Below are positions 43,839 through 56,036 of a DNA stretch of 64,000 nucleotides, piece after piece. The notes under the pieces were generated by a model that saw only the letters and a program-made list of their open reading frames with translations, searched no databases and was not told the DNA's origin. The first letter of the stretch is position 1. The number at the start of each line of letters is the position of its first letter. A program made the position numbers and the translations under genes. This stretch comes from Orobanche coerulescens. Lineage: Eukaryota > Streptophyta > Magnoliopsida > Lamiales > Orobanchaceae. The DNA lies in the NCBI GenBank assembly GCA_033398695.1, contig CM065811.1:73908001-73972000 (forward strand), in the 5' to 3' direction.

Positions 43839-45125
43839 TGTTGGTCCAGTCTAAAGTATACAGGATACAGCTTGGGTAAGTGCTTTAGGCAATAGGTTGT
43901 ACGTTTTACTAATCAGAGTGCGTAGCGTAAGTCTTAAAACAGTAAGTCGCTGTTGATACAGCAACTCGGTCTATTCTCCTGTTAGCTTGGTGCTTACACG
44001 GTTTTGCAGTGTATACTTGTATAAATCACAGTTATGAAAACAGTAACGGCGGAAAGTAAATAACACAGTATTTAAGTGGTTCGAGGTAAACCCCTCTACG
44101 TCCACTGGTCCTCCACACAGGAGTAAAACGTTTATTATAAATACTGCGTACACAACTATGTATTTATAATCAAACCTATCCTTGTATCGTTCACACAGAT
44201 TGATACAAAGAATGTCGCTTTCAACCGTTCACACAGATTGGTTAAAGCTTCCTTCTTGACTTGCTTCTTCACACACAGTTCCAAAGCTTCGTCCTTATTC
44301 GTCCCACACAGGTCAGAATAACTTGTTGAGTTCACACAGAGCTCAGTTTTTACACAAAGGTAAAAGGTAGGTAACCAGGTAAGAACAACAGCTTGAATAT
44401 GAAGTTCTTGAACTGATGATGGTTGTTCTTGATGACTGAGTATATTTCTTCTTTCTCAGATATGGATTGATGCTAGAAAGAAATATACTTGCTCTTGTAA
44501 ACTTGATCTGATGATAATGAATATTCAGTCTTTCAATCTTTGAATGTCGCTTGTAAGCTTATATATGTTCTTCTTCGCATTGGTTGATAAGGTTCTTTGA
44601 TCTTCAAACTCTGGGGATATATATAGCCTCCTTGGATATATCCGTTGAGATAGATCCGTTGAGCAAGATTCTGTGTCAACTTGATAGTTGACTTGAATAG
44701 ACCAAGATCCGGATATTGCGGGATTTGAAGATCTCTGACAGCTTCAGTATTTAAATACTTTATCCTTTCAGTATTTAAGTACTTCTATATTAAACAGGAT
44801 TTTGACATTAGTGAATACCAAAGATTCCTTTCCAAACGGTCTTTAGTCCTGTTCCGATGTGAATGCTGTATCCAATTATGTTGTAGGCATATTGGAGTAG
44901 TCCGGTGCTGTATGGAAGGGTGCTGTATTGAGATTCGAGACAGCTTACATACTTGGCGTTTACTTAGACTTTGTTGTATCTAGGTAGCGCGAGAGCTCGC
45001 TGTATGCTGGCGCTATGAGAAGGTCTTCGATACAGGATTGACAACTTCGATCGACTTTCGATACAGTGGCTTGCTGTATCAAGTTTTGTTGTTTGGTAAT
45101 TATCAAAACATCATTTTTCCCAACA
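43839..45125 (-). repeat. 5' LTR of second gag-only element
   Basis: Partner of 40340-41625 with about 2% difference. It ends CCCAACA, followed by the TTCAT target copy. Confidence 0.87.
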
Positions 45126-45130
45126 TTCAT

Positions 45131-45257
45131 AGAGTAGACTCAGCCGAACGTCGCTGATCCACTGACCAAGCCACTTTCTCAGATTAGCTTGTAACGTCAT
45201 CTGGAGAACATGGGTATTAGATATCATAGTGTGCGGCATTGAGTACAAGTGGGAGAT
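45131..45257 (+). pseudogene. Host copia RNase H tail and PPT
   Basis: Joined in frame across the TTCAT target, the sequence reads into VADPLTKPLSQ, the standard copia RNase H end. It is followed by a histidine/arginine-rich tail and the GTGGGAGA purine tract just before the 3' LTR. Confidence 0.8.
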
Positions 45258-45893
45258 TGTTGGGAGTATGCCCTCGAATGCCACTCAGGGGATGTTAGAG
45301 TGAGGGCATTATACTTGTTATTATGTAATTCATTATCTGAAGGCAATTGTATGTTTCTTTATTTACTGGTAGTCACTGGCGTTCCTGACTCATAAATATA
45401 TATAGAAACTAGTCCATGTATTTGAGTGCAAAGCATTCCACTCCTTATTGGATAAGGGGATCGCTACTGGAAAGTTTTATGGCCCAAATACTTAATCGTT
45501 CGCAAGTCTATGAAACTTGACTGGGCGTTAAGTTTATGTGAATATTTGTATGACATGTTCTTTGACTTAGAGAGTGCATGTCGAACACTAATGGTTAGTG
45601 GGAGCATACGTTATAAGTATGCTAATGAGATTAGTATACTCGACCGACTCACCCTTGATTCGTCACACGAATTCACTCCGGGATAGTCAATGACAGAATC
45701 GAAAGGTTGTGATAGGTATTCGTGAACCTTCGACTTGACGATTTAGTAGGGATGTGCTTGTGACGTTAAGATTTTAATTAGAGTAGTTCGACCTAGAAAA
45801 TCAGAAGATGGGGGTCAACCTCGACGTGCGTCTTGACGGACAAGTAGCAGGTTCTACTGAATCCCAAGATAGAATTCTTTTTCCTGTTAGTGA
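45258..45893 (+). repeat. 3' LTR of host copia, truncated
   Basis: TGTTGGGAGTATGCCC matches the 5' LTR start. Only the first 636 bp remain before a minus-strand LTR begins at 45894. The TA tract is only a few units long here. Confidence 0.85.
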
Positions 45894-48507
45894 TGTTGGT
45901 ATTTGATGCCTAAATCGAAGGCCCAACGGAAGCGATAAAATGAAAATTAATTCGATCCGAATCCCTACGAGGATCGATCAAGCTACGTATATATGAATAT
46001 AAAATTAAACAAAGGAAGATTCAAAATCATACCCTTGTAGTCCGTTGATTAAATGGTGTTCTTCACTTGTGCGATTCCCCAAGCTTTAGGTGAACTTCCC
46101 CGCGAATTCGATTCGCCAAGCTTTTGAAATTCCGAGCACCGAAGCACCGTGCCTCTACTTGCCATGCGCCGGAAAAACGACCGGAATGACAACCATTCTA
46201 TTAACCTCCAAGGTTACGGCTAGAATAGGATGATGAAGCTATAATATTTGATGAACACACTCCAAGTATATTTATCAAAAACTCTCTCTGTATTTTTCTT
46301 AGAAAATGAAGTAAAGAAGTGAAGAAGACAAGAAAACTATTTTCTTTCTCTCTCTATACTTGTAATCCCGTGAGATCTCTAGTTCTCCAAAAAGAGAAGT
46401 CTTCTCTTTCTTTTATTCACATTCAACACCAAGACCAAATCACCTTTTTATTATAAAAAGAGATATTGTCCCCTCAAGTCTTGGTCTTCCACCCAACCTG
46501 TTGAAGACAAAAACAAGACTCACATGAAGGTAGGTGGGGCGGCCATCTAGAAGGAATCAGATGAGTTTGGCTCGTTTCGGACTCCCGTGAGTCCAAACAG
46601 ATAAACTCCAATTTCTGACTCCCAAAATTAGATATCCAATATCTAATATTCATAATGAGAGAAGAAGATCGATTCATTCCATCGTCAATCCTATTGCGCG
46701 ACTCGGTAGGTCCGTCTCAGTCAGCAATGGGAGGAACCAAAGAGTAGTAGCACCACCTAGCCAGCCTGGCGGCCTACACCGTACCCCAATTGAGAACAAA
46801 TGATTGGGATCATTCAAGAACTATTCTATCGTGAATACCAGTATACGTATAAACTCTTCTTTCAAATGTCCCGATCAAGTTATAGGGTCCCGGTCAGTCA
46901 AACCCTATTTGTAGTTGATCCTATGCATGCGTTAATACAAATCGAGATCATCGAGCTCTCGTGTATCCAAGAAAACTAGCTCCATTGCTTTAGCCAAAGA
47001 CTTATGATCTCATCTGCCAATAACCACATAGGACATATAACCCGTTCACTAACAGGAGAAAGAATTCTATCTTGGTATGCAGTAGGACCTCCTACTTGTC
47101 CGTCAAGACGCACGTCGAGGTTGACCCCCACCTTTCGGTTCTCTGGGTCAAACTACTCTAATGAAAATATTAACGTCACAAGCACATCCCTACTAAATCC
47201 TCAAGTCGAAGGTTCACGAATACCGATCACAACCTTTCGATTCCGTCATTGACTGTCCCAGAGTGAAATCCTTGTGACGAATCGAGGGTGAGTCGGTTCG
47301 AGTATACTAATCCAATTAGCATACCTATAACGTGTGCTCCCACTAACCAATAGTGTTCGACAGGCACTCTCCACGTCAAAGAACATGTCATACAAGTTTT
47401 CACATAAACTTAACGCCCAGTCAAGTTTCATCGACTTGCGAACGATTAAGTATTTGAGCGTAAACCTTTCCAGTGATGATCCCCTTATTCAATAAGGAGT
47501 GGAATGTTTTGCTGTCAAATACACAGACTAGTTTCTCTATATATATTTACGAGTCAGGAATGCCAGTAACTGCCAGTAAATAAAGAAACAAACAATTGCC
47601 TTATGATAATTATTTACATAATAATAAGTACAATGCCCTCACTCAACATCCTCTGAGTGGCATTCGAGGGCATACTCCTAACAATATCCCACTTTCACTC
47701 AGTGCCACACATTATGGTATCTAATACCCATGTTCTCCAGATGACGCTCCAAGCTAGTCTGAGAAAGTGGCTTGGTCAGTGGATCAGCGACGTTTTCAGC
47801 TGAGTCTACTCTATGCAGCACAATGTATCCCTCGCGAACAAATTCTCTTACGAGATGATACTTCCTCTCAATGTGTTTGGTATTGTTGTGAAACCTCGGC
47901 TCCTTGGCCTACGCTACAGCTCCGTCATTGTTGCAGTACAGTGGAACAAGCATCTCAGCACATGGGATCACTTGACGTTCTCCCAGAAACTTCTTAATCT
48001 AGAACCCTTCCTTGGAAGCCTCCGAAGCTGCTTGATACTCAGCCTGACAGGCGAAATCAACAGTCGCGCTTGGCTTGGCACTACGCCAAGATACTGCTCC
48101 TCCATTAAGAGTAAATATGAAGCAAGAAGTAGACATCGAGTCGTCTTTCTGTCCTTGGAAGTCCGAATCAGTGAATCCCACCACATCAAATTCTCCACCG
48201 CCATACATAAGAACTATATCTCTAGTCCTTCTCAAGTACTTGAGAACGTTGTTTACGGCAGTCCAATGTTCCTTACCTGGGTTTGCCTGAAACCTACTTA
48301 CCATGCTCACAGCATGCGCAATGTCAGGTCTCGTGCACAACATAGCATACATAAGGCTACCCACGGTCGAAGCATATGGTATATTACTCATTTCCTTTCG
48401 TTGTTCCTCACTTTGAGGATACATCTTCGAGGAGAGTTTTATTCCATGTCGCATCGGAAGGAACCCTCTTTTAGAATCATCCATCTTAAATCGCTGTGAG
48501 ATCTTAT
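45894..48507 (-). mobile_element. Truncated minus-strand copia element related to the host copia
   Basis: LTR 45894-47683 (minus; plus-strand ends TGTTGGTATTTGATGCC and ACTCCTAACA) shares most blocks with the 20428/28636 LTR family but has a different U5 end. Internal sequence 47684-48507 follows and is cut at 48508 by another LTR. Confidence 0.8.
47684..48507 (-). pseudogene. RT/RNase H fragment of minus-strand copia
   Basis: 48507-47999 encodes RFKMDDSKRGFLPMRHGIKL, TRPDIAHAVSMVSRFQANPG, TAVNNVLKYLRRTRDIVLMY, DSMSTSCFIFTLNGGAVSWR and QAEYQAASEASKEGF. This is very close to the plus-strand host copia at 39640-40150 but without several of its stops. RNase H continues to a degraded ADPLTKPL-type tail near 47780. 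RT upstream of the FKMDDSK block, including YVDD, is lost at 48508. Confidence 0.85.
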
Positions 48508-51094
48508 TGTTGGGTTTTCTATGCATCGAATACAAAATAATCGGAGTAAAAACGCAGCGGAATAATAAATATGAAAATCCAATTTAGGATCTCATGCAGT
48601 AATTTAATTGTTTGATTAAAGGGTTAATGGAATTACCTTAATCCGATTGAACAGTTCTAGATCCGGACTAGAAGCAAATGAATATCTCCTTCCTCTTTTG
48701 GTGATCCACACACGAACAATTCCACAAGCCGGATTGCTAGATCCTTACGAATAATATTAATAAATAGTACAATATAAGTTCCTTACTAGACGGATTGTAC
48801 TATTGATCAAGATCAACTAAGGGAAGAGGATTAGACGACCGACTTCGTTCTCCTACAGTAGGAAGTAGACGGCCGATTTTTTTTATTGTTCCTGAAGGGG
48901 GCAATTTTTAGGTCTTGTTTTCTAATGACAACTCCTTGTCCAAGACCTTATATTTATACTAAGTAAACCCTAGAGTCAAACTCTAGTATTTGCTTAGTTG
49001 CCCCTCAACTTATTACATAATACAATATATATAATATCCAATATTATATATATTACTTATTATTTAATCTCCTCATAAATATAATATCCAATATTATATT
49101 TATTATTCCCAGTTGATATTTATTCCTGCTTGTCTATAATTGTCATACGTACGACCCAGAAGGCTTATATTATGTTGGCAATTATTTAATACTTTATTAA
49201 ATAATAAATCATAAGCGGCCTCTAGCAAGACATTATGATTACCCAAATAATATAAGTTAATAGTCCATTTAACCTTTTAACGTGTCAAATCCATTTATCA
49301 CGCACTATCATATTTGAACTAAGTCATGGAGTCTGTCATACTTATTTATGTTCAAATGCTTTCTCGATCTTAAGTAGACCGATTGAATCAAATGACTCTT
49401 CATTTGAGCATGGCCATACATTTCCTTCAGTCCTACTTATCTAGGGGCCCAACAGATATCTCTCTCACTTAAGAGAGGGACAAATCCCCATCTTGATTAT
49501 TCATTGCCCTCTACATGACTCCCACTAATCCCGATGGCTAACCTTAATGATCACCATGTTTCAGATGATGTTGGATTACGTCAAGGCATAACAGTTATCA
49601 TGTTGGACTCTATGATAATCTCAGGTTCAAGGATTTATTGACATACTGTTATATTGAGATTCACTTATGACATTTCCATGTAGTGATCTCAATATGGGTC
49701 TGTCCAGTATTGGTTCTCCAACCAATACCCATAAGATTGATCCATACCATACGCATAATCATCTGATGATTATGAATCAAACTTATACTAGTATATTAAT
49801 CACTTGAGTCTCTACTCAACGCGATTGTACCAGGGACATTTGAATATCTTATTATTCGTGAATAACTATTATTCGATTATTGTAATATTAAAACATGCAC
49901 ACATTATAATAATCAATGAGAAATAAATGATATCAAATAACTTTATTTATATGTGACAATTACAAATCTAGGCACATCGAATGTCCTAGGGCACTTATCC
50001 TAACAATCTCCTACTTGTACTAGGACCATTCATTCATGACTTTTAGTCCTATCGCTCTATCATGCTCAACATGCTTTCCTTGTGAGAGAGGCTTGGTAAG
50101 TGGATCTGCAATATTTTCTTCCGTTGCTACTTTACATATTGTAATATCTCCTCGTCTGACAATCTCTCTGACTAGGTGATATTTTCTGAGTATATGTTTG
50201 GAATTATGATGGGACCTAGGCTCTTTAGCTTGTGCAATAGCACCATTATTGTCACAATAAAGGCTTATGGGACCCTGGATGGTCGGCACCACTCCTAGTT
50301 CAGTAACGAACTTCTTGATCCATACGGCTTCCTTAGCTGCATCCGATGCTGCCAGTACTCGGTCAGAATCGAATCAAAGAACCGTGCTTTGCTTGGAACT
50401 CTTCTAACTCACAGCACCTCCATTCAATACAAACACATAACCAGTTTGCGATTTGAAATCATCTCTGTCAGTTTCGAAACTTGCATCGGCGTAACCTCTT
50501 ACAGCCAGCTCGTTTTCCACCCCTCCATAAACTAGGAAATCATCCTTAGTTCTTCTCAAGTACTTTAGGATGATTTTCACTGCTGTCCAGTGACTTTCAC
50601 TTGGATTCGATTGGTATCCACTTGTCATGTTAAGGGCAAACGATACATCTGGTCGAGTAAAAATCATGGCATACATGATTGATCCAATGGACGAAGCGTA
50701 TGGTATCTTGCTTATGTGGGCTCGCTCATCAGGAGTCGAAGGACTCTGAGTCTCACTCAGATGAATGCCATGTGACATTGGCAAGAGTCCTCTCTTGGAG
50801 TCTTGCATATTGAACCTCTTCAATATTTTATTAATGTAGGTAAATTGACTCGGACCAATCAATCTCTTTGATATATCTATATAGATCTTTATCCCAAGAA
50901 TGTAAGCAGCTTCTCCTAAGTCTTTCATTGAGAAACAACTTCCCAACCAAGTCTTGACTGTCTGCAAGGTAGGAATGTCATTTCCAATGAGTAATATGTC
51001 ATCTACATATAAGACTAAGAAAACAACTATTCTCCCACTAACCTTCTTGTACACACATGGTTCATCTTCATTTTGAATGAACCCAAACTCTTGT
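48508..51094 (-). mobile_element. Truncated minus-strand copia element of a second family
   Basis: LTR 48508-50005 (1,498 bp; plus ends TGTTGGGTTTTC and TTATCCTAACA) is followed by PPT (minus GTAGGAGA) and pol sequence to about 51094, where an Athila/Tat-type element begins. The LTR sequence is unlike that of the host copia. Confidence 0.8.
50006..51094 (-). pseudogene. RT/RNase H fragment, second copia family
   Basis: 51054-50404 is open for 216 codons: VLYVDDILLIGNDIPTLQ with the catalytic YVDD, FSMKDLGEAAYILGI, KRGLLPMSHGI, TRPDVSFALNMTSGYQSNP, LKYLRRTKDDFLVYGG and TGYVFVLNGGAVS. After a break at about 50400, 50292-50020 gives LYCDNNGAIAQAKEPRSH, KHILRKYHLVREIV and ENIADPLTKPL. This is typical copia RT and RNase H. 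RT upstream of CVYKK is missing. Confidence 0.87.
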
Positions 51095-51488
51095 AATTAT
51101 CAAGTGCTGGGGGATCGACCCTAAAACTCAGCATGTCTTTCTTCTCAACCTCCCCCTCAACTTCACTACTAAATCGATGAGCTGGAAAATAACCATAGTG
51201 AATCTTAAGACCACGACTTGCACATTCTCGCTCAAGAGGGGTACTATCAGGATTTTTGAGAGTGTCTAAACAATGTTAAAGCATGGTCTTTTGTTCCGGG
51301 GGAGGGGGCTGACTGACCCTATTAGGCAAATTATTAAGATCATCGAAATTTATGAAATGCCAAGGGTCACGATAATTAAAGGAAAACATAATGAAAATAG
51401 AAACTAAAAAAAAACTTCAAATTAAAATTAGAGTTGCTTGGTAATGATATTAGCGAAAAATCAGTCCCCGGCAACGGCGCCAAAAACT
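51095..51488 (-). pseudogene. PBS and gag start of an Athila/Tat-type Ty3/gypsy element
   Basis: Next to the LTR, minus-strand TGGCGCCGTTGCC (51482-51470) is the PBS common in Athila/Tat elements. A gag-like reading starts at the Met at 51389 (MFSFNYRDPWHF...) and passes one stop, then gives PLERECASRGLKIHYG and VEKKDMLSFRVDPPALD before the break near 51095. I recognise the PBS but not the gag domain with certainty. Confidence 0.65.
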
Positions 51489-51682
51489 TGTTGTGAGAAA
51501 ATCCCTCACACTATGCCGCAAGTGCACGGTGTCAACAAGTAATAAAGTGATAAGTAAGATATCGTTCCCTCGAGTACTGATTTCACTAAGTACCAAAATA
51601 TAGTCAACTCGTAATTTTATTTGAAGAACAATTATATAGAATTTATTTCTAAACTAATTGCAGAAATAAATAGAAAATAATA

Positions 51683-51722
<40 letters not shown>

Positions 51723-52796
51723 GGGCGTAGGATTATGATTTTCACCTCAAACAATCAGGAATGATTTTTATCTGATTCAATTCACTTTTATTCAATTGAT
51801 TGTAAGTCAAGAATTCCTGAATTATTGTAAAGCCTTTCCCAAGGTCGATAGAAAATACTAAGAATTATTAACTCGATATATCCCTATTCGAATTAGATAA
51901 TTGATAGCTAAAACAGTTCATGAATTCCTACAATAAACAGGCTTCACAATTCCTATGAGTATATCCCTATCTCACGACAATCATGATTTTTCTCACAAGA
52001 ACTATGCCTAAATTTCATCTCCCGAATCCATAAAGACATTCAAATCAATTCAAATGTTGGCCAGACAATTAAAAGCATTGAGAACAGTGAGAAGAATCCA
52101 ATTTAATACGAATAACGAGTGAGTTGAAATAAAAATAAATAAATCAAACCGTCATGTAATCGGCTACAATCACAATCCTACTCGAACAGATCTAGAAACT
52201 AAGATGCGGAAAAATTAAGAAAAACCGTAAGGGATTCATGGTCTTGTCGTCGCCCCACAAATCTCTTCGTTTTCGCTCCTCTGGTGTCTCCGCTCTATCT
52301 ATCGATCGATTGATCCTTCCTTCCTCTTTTTCTGACCTTCAATGCTTATTTATAGCTTTCCTCAGCCTCCAAAACGCGTCCGGGGATTTGGGTCGAAAAC
52401 TGCTCCAAAAACGGCAAAAAAACGCGGAAGGGTCAGCAAAACCACCCTGTGGGCCGCGACTCACTTAAGATGTGCCGCGGCCCCTATCCTTCAGCGCCGG
52501 ATGCCTGCGCGTATGTTTTCTTCCCGGGCCGCGGCTCAGCATCCTTGTGCCGCGGCTCAGGGTACAGTCCGCTTGGGGCTTCGCTGGGGACGTGCGTGTG
52601 CCGCGGCTCAACATCCTTGTGCCGCGGCTCATGACCAAAAAAAGCTGTTTTCGCCCGTTTTTCGTCGTTTAGGCTTCTGGACTCTAATTTCCTGCAAAAC
52701 ATATAAGAATAGTGCATTAAAAGCTCATTTATGCATTTTTAGGCTCAAAATAGATATAAACTAATGATAAATAAGCGCATAAAAATACACCTAACA
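51489..52796 (-). repeat. LTR of Athila/Tat-type element
   Basis: Plus-strand ends are TGTTGTGAGAAAATCCC and ACACCTAACA, 1,308 bp. It contains a (TAA)n tract at about 51679-51721 and a GC-rich tandem block at 52450-52632. No partner LTR is in the window. Confidence 0.75.
52450..52632. repeat. GCCGCGGCTCA repeat block in LTR
   Basis: Four or more copies of TGCCGCGGCTCA(G/A)CATCC or a close variant (near 52470, 52540, 52598, 52620) stand out as a GC-rich island in an AT-rich LTR. The core CCGCGG is palindromic. Confidence 0.85.
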
Positions 52797-53380
52797 CCTG
52801 ATCTCGTACCACGACTGTTGGTGGGATATTGCTGCTCCCTACTTATTTTTAAGTTTCGGGACGAAACTTCTTTTGAGGAGGGTAGAATGTAATATCCGCG
52901 ATTTCGATTTTCGATAATTTCTTTTTTTTTTGGCAGGAGTCCATCTTAGTGACTCACTAGTGACCGTTTCGTCATTCTGAGAATGATTAATTCTGCACTT
53001 TTTGTCATCCGAGTTTGTTTATGTGTTGTTTTGATGAGTTCCGTGTTTCTCAGCGGCTTTTCCGCACTCGAGTTCGATTCTTGCGAATCTCGCTCAAAAC
53101 TGTTGTTTCGAGTTTCTCGTAACTTCATTAACGTTGTTATACGTGTTGGGAGCTTCGGTTTGATTATCCGTTGTCGTATCGTGATGTTTCGGGCGTTTGG
53201 GCCATTTCGTGATTTCCCAAAGTTTTGGGGTGTTTGCCTTCGTATCTTCCTTTCAACCTTCGGGTTGTCGGAACCATGTGTTTTTTTAGTGCTTAACTCG
53301 TGTTTTGAATGTTAAACTATTTGTCATATTCATTCCGTATGTTTTCGGGAATTTGAGTCATCGAGTCATGGCGGCAGGGC
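52797..53380 (+). mobile_element. 3' end of a Ty3/gypsy element: pol tail, PPT and truncated 3' LTR
   Basis: 52797-52887 reads like the terminal gypsy segment: TTTCGGGACGAAACTTCTTT followed by the purine tract GAGGAGGGTAGA. The LTR then starts TGTAATATCCGCG at 52888. Its blocks GTGACTCACTAGTGACCG and ATCCGAGTTTGTTT match the LTRs at 19706 and 27901, so it is a diverged member of that family and gives its plus-strand orientation. It is cut at 53381. Confidence 0.75.
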
Positions 53381-55985
53381 TGTCACGCCCCCAATATCGG
53401 GAATGACGAGGGCGCGACACATCGGCCGATCAATCAATCAGAGTTCAACAATAGATAGCGGAAGCAAAATAACGATTGGATAATATTTCAAAACAATAAT
53501 CTTAACCCGATGTTCTAGATTCGTTGTGACAAAAGCTGATAATCAAAATTACACTGATCATAAGTTTGCAGCAGAAAATACCAAACGAGTTAAGTACGAA
53601 GCATAATTAACTATTACAAGTTGGGATAACAACAGAAATTCTAAGTCTTGATGGCAGTCTTCTATTCAGTCTCTTCCTCGAAAACTTCTTCATCTTCGAC
53701 TGGTGGCTCATGCTCTGATTTTAAAAGGGAAAACATTGTGGTGAGACAAAAGGTCTCAGTGAGTGGGCAATCGTGTGCGAGTGTGGCTCTTTTCTTTGAA
53801 ATTTTTTAAGTGATGCATGATCTTATCAATTATGAGAAAGTGAAAACAGTTACAATTACATCGGAATTTTATAAAAACAATAATCATTATGTAGTTGTAA
53901 TATTATAATCGTGTCCTCATGGATGGATGTCAAGTCAAGCAGTCAGTCAATCAGTCGATCAGTCAATCCAATTTCAAATCCTGCCGATGTGGACTTTGGA
54001 TTCTAGACTTTCCTTATTACTCCTAGCAATATAGGCCGTCGCCCCAAGATTTGGACCGTCGCCCCAATAGCTGAGCCTTCGCTCTCACACTTAGCGTGTG
54101 CTTCCTTATCTCTTATGTGGGCTCCGTATGTCCTTAGCTGTGGGTCAATACCCATATCACACCATAATCACAATTATACCCCAAGTCTACGACCCAGGTC
54201 CCTCGGAACACTCCGTTCTTCAGTTATGGGAATAGGAAACAACGGTAGCCTTGTTCATGAACCGCAGCCGCGCTGCTTGATCCAAGACTCGGTCTAACCA
54301 TCCTGACTCGATTTTGGACTCTAGAGGTGGCTCCTACAATTCAAGAGGTGGCCCCCAGATTGTAGGTCGGCTCTCTGTTTCGTATGGGTTCAAGAGGTGG
54401 CCCCCATCCGTCGACGTGGCACTTTACCCCGATAGAGTTAGAGGCGGACCCGTCAGTGGCACTTTGTTTGTATAGCACTTAGTTCCCGGATAGTCACAAT
54501 TATCAATTTTGACGCATTTCACAAGTATCACATAAACGTTCGGTCAGTGAGGTTAATAGCGTCTTTTGATTAAGTATAGAATATGGTTAAATATATTTGT
54601 GGTACGGTAATACGGAATAGGACTTGTATATAAATTCAAAAATATTTTAAATAATTCATTAACGGTCTGATGGGTTCAGGTCAGATGTATTAAATGGGTA
54701 GGTTCGACGAAACGAAACGAGAGTTTGTTTTTTAAATAGGTTGAAAGGACGTTTTTACCCTTAGATTCAAGCCTAAGCGTTTGGAGTATGAAACGAAATC
54801 GGATGGTTATGAAAATTTATGAGGAATCCAAAAATAATTCCTCGACTCCATATTTAAGGAAAAATTAGGAAATCTCCAATTTCGGAACTGACATTTCCAG
54901 GAATTACGAAAATGCCCCCAAACTTAAGAAAATTGTTCCGAGGCTTAAAGAGCTATGAATTGAGCTTGGAATTTAACTAAATTTTTCTAGTTGACTCATG
55001 ATGTACCTGGAATTCCAGATTTGTGAATAATCCAGAAAGTTCGGACTTGATCCAGAAGTTTGGAATTCTTGCATTTTGACCCCGAAATTTTTTTAAAATT
55101 GCAATTTGGACTATTAAGTTTAGATATTGAACCCCGAATCACTTGAAACTTTATGGACAGCCCATGCATGATATAATATGTACTGTCCAAGGTCCAGAAT
55201 GTTTTATTTTTCGTAAACTTCAATTTAGTCCCCAAACTTTAAGAAATTACGATTTATGCCCAAAAGTTCCGTTTACTCGTTTCAAGTCCTGTTTTGGCCG
55301 CAAATAAATTATTCACATATCATAACATAGTCATATAACACAAGTTACAGATTTTGGTAGGGTTTTCAACAACATTTAGAAGAAAACATATAACATTCAA
55401 TTTATCACAAAATCAACATCCGACTACCAAATCGGTTGTCGTTTAAATTCAATAAATCGTAGTGCATGTTATTATAACCATAATATACATCTTTAAAAAC
55501 ATGCATTTACACAAGAATTTCAGATTAGTACATGCTTCCACATTTTTCATAATATTTGAGAATTAAATTTAAGAAAAACAAATTACACATAGCTATACAT
55601 AATATCATAACATGTATTTTTAACATGAAGATTTTAACATAGATCATATCAATAAAATCTTGAAATATTTCAGATTTAGCACATGCATCACAAGTAAAAC
55701 AAGATGTTTTTACTTTAAAGGTTTGAAAGGGTTTCACCCACCTCGATTCTTGTCGGAATTAGTCGGTTATAGGTCTCGGAAATTGAAGACGATCTTCCCC
55801 TTTACCACTACTAGGTTTGGCCGAAACATCCATGCACCAATGTTAGGTATTTTGTTTGCATGTTTAAGGTTAAAGTTAGATTAGGAGGATCATAGTTATA
55901 CTTATAGGAAGAAGATGTAAGAGAAGAAATTACCTATTTCTTGCTTGAGCTTTTTTCTTCCTTCTTCCTCCTTCTTCCACTCCGG

Positions 55986-56036
<51 letters not shown>

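Larger units (their letters stand above)
40340..45125 (-). mobile_element. Second complete gag-only LTR element, nested in host copia RNase H
   Basis: LTRs 40340-41625 and 43839-45125 (1,286 and 1,287 bp) begin TGTTGG and end CCCAACA, with about 25 differences by eye (about 2%). TSD TTCAT is at 40335-40339 and 45126-45130, exact. The PBS (minus) is at 43821-43836 and a PPT (minus AAAAAGGGGGAAA) adjoins 41625. The 2.2-kb interior holds only gag remnants. Its LTR sequence is unrelated to that of the first TR-GAG element except for a similar GCGTAGCGGAAG-type end region and the shared PBS. Confidence 0.87.
28636..45893 (+). mobile_element. Host Ty1/copia retrotransposon with two nested elements
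   Basis: Layout: 5' LTR 28636-30681, PBS at about 30684-30697, leader to 32351, gag, protease, integrase, RT and RNase H in copia order (INT before RT), PPT GTGGGAGA at 45249-45256, and 3' LTR from 45258, truncated at 45893. The RT and RNase H reading is split by insertions at 35196 and 40340. Without these it would be about 8 kb. It is defective because of several stops and frameshifts. I did not assign a copia lineage. Confidence 0.88.

Noticed and set aside
52342..52764. ORF of 140 codons with CAAAQHP repeats
   Set aside because: It is translation of the GCCGCGGCTCA repeats in a non-coding LTR.
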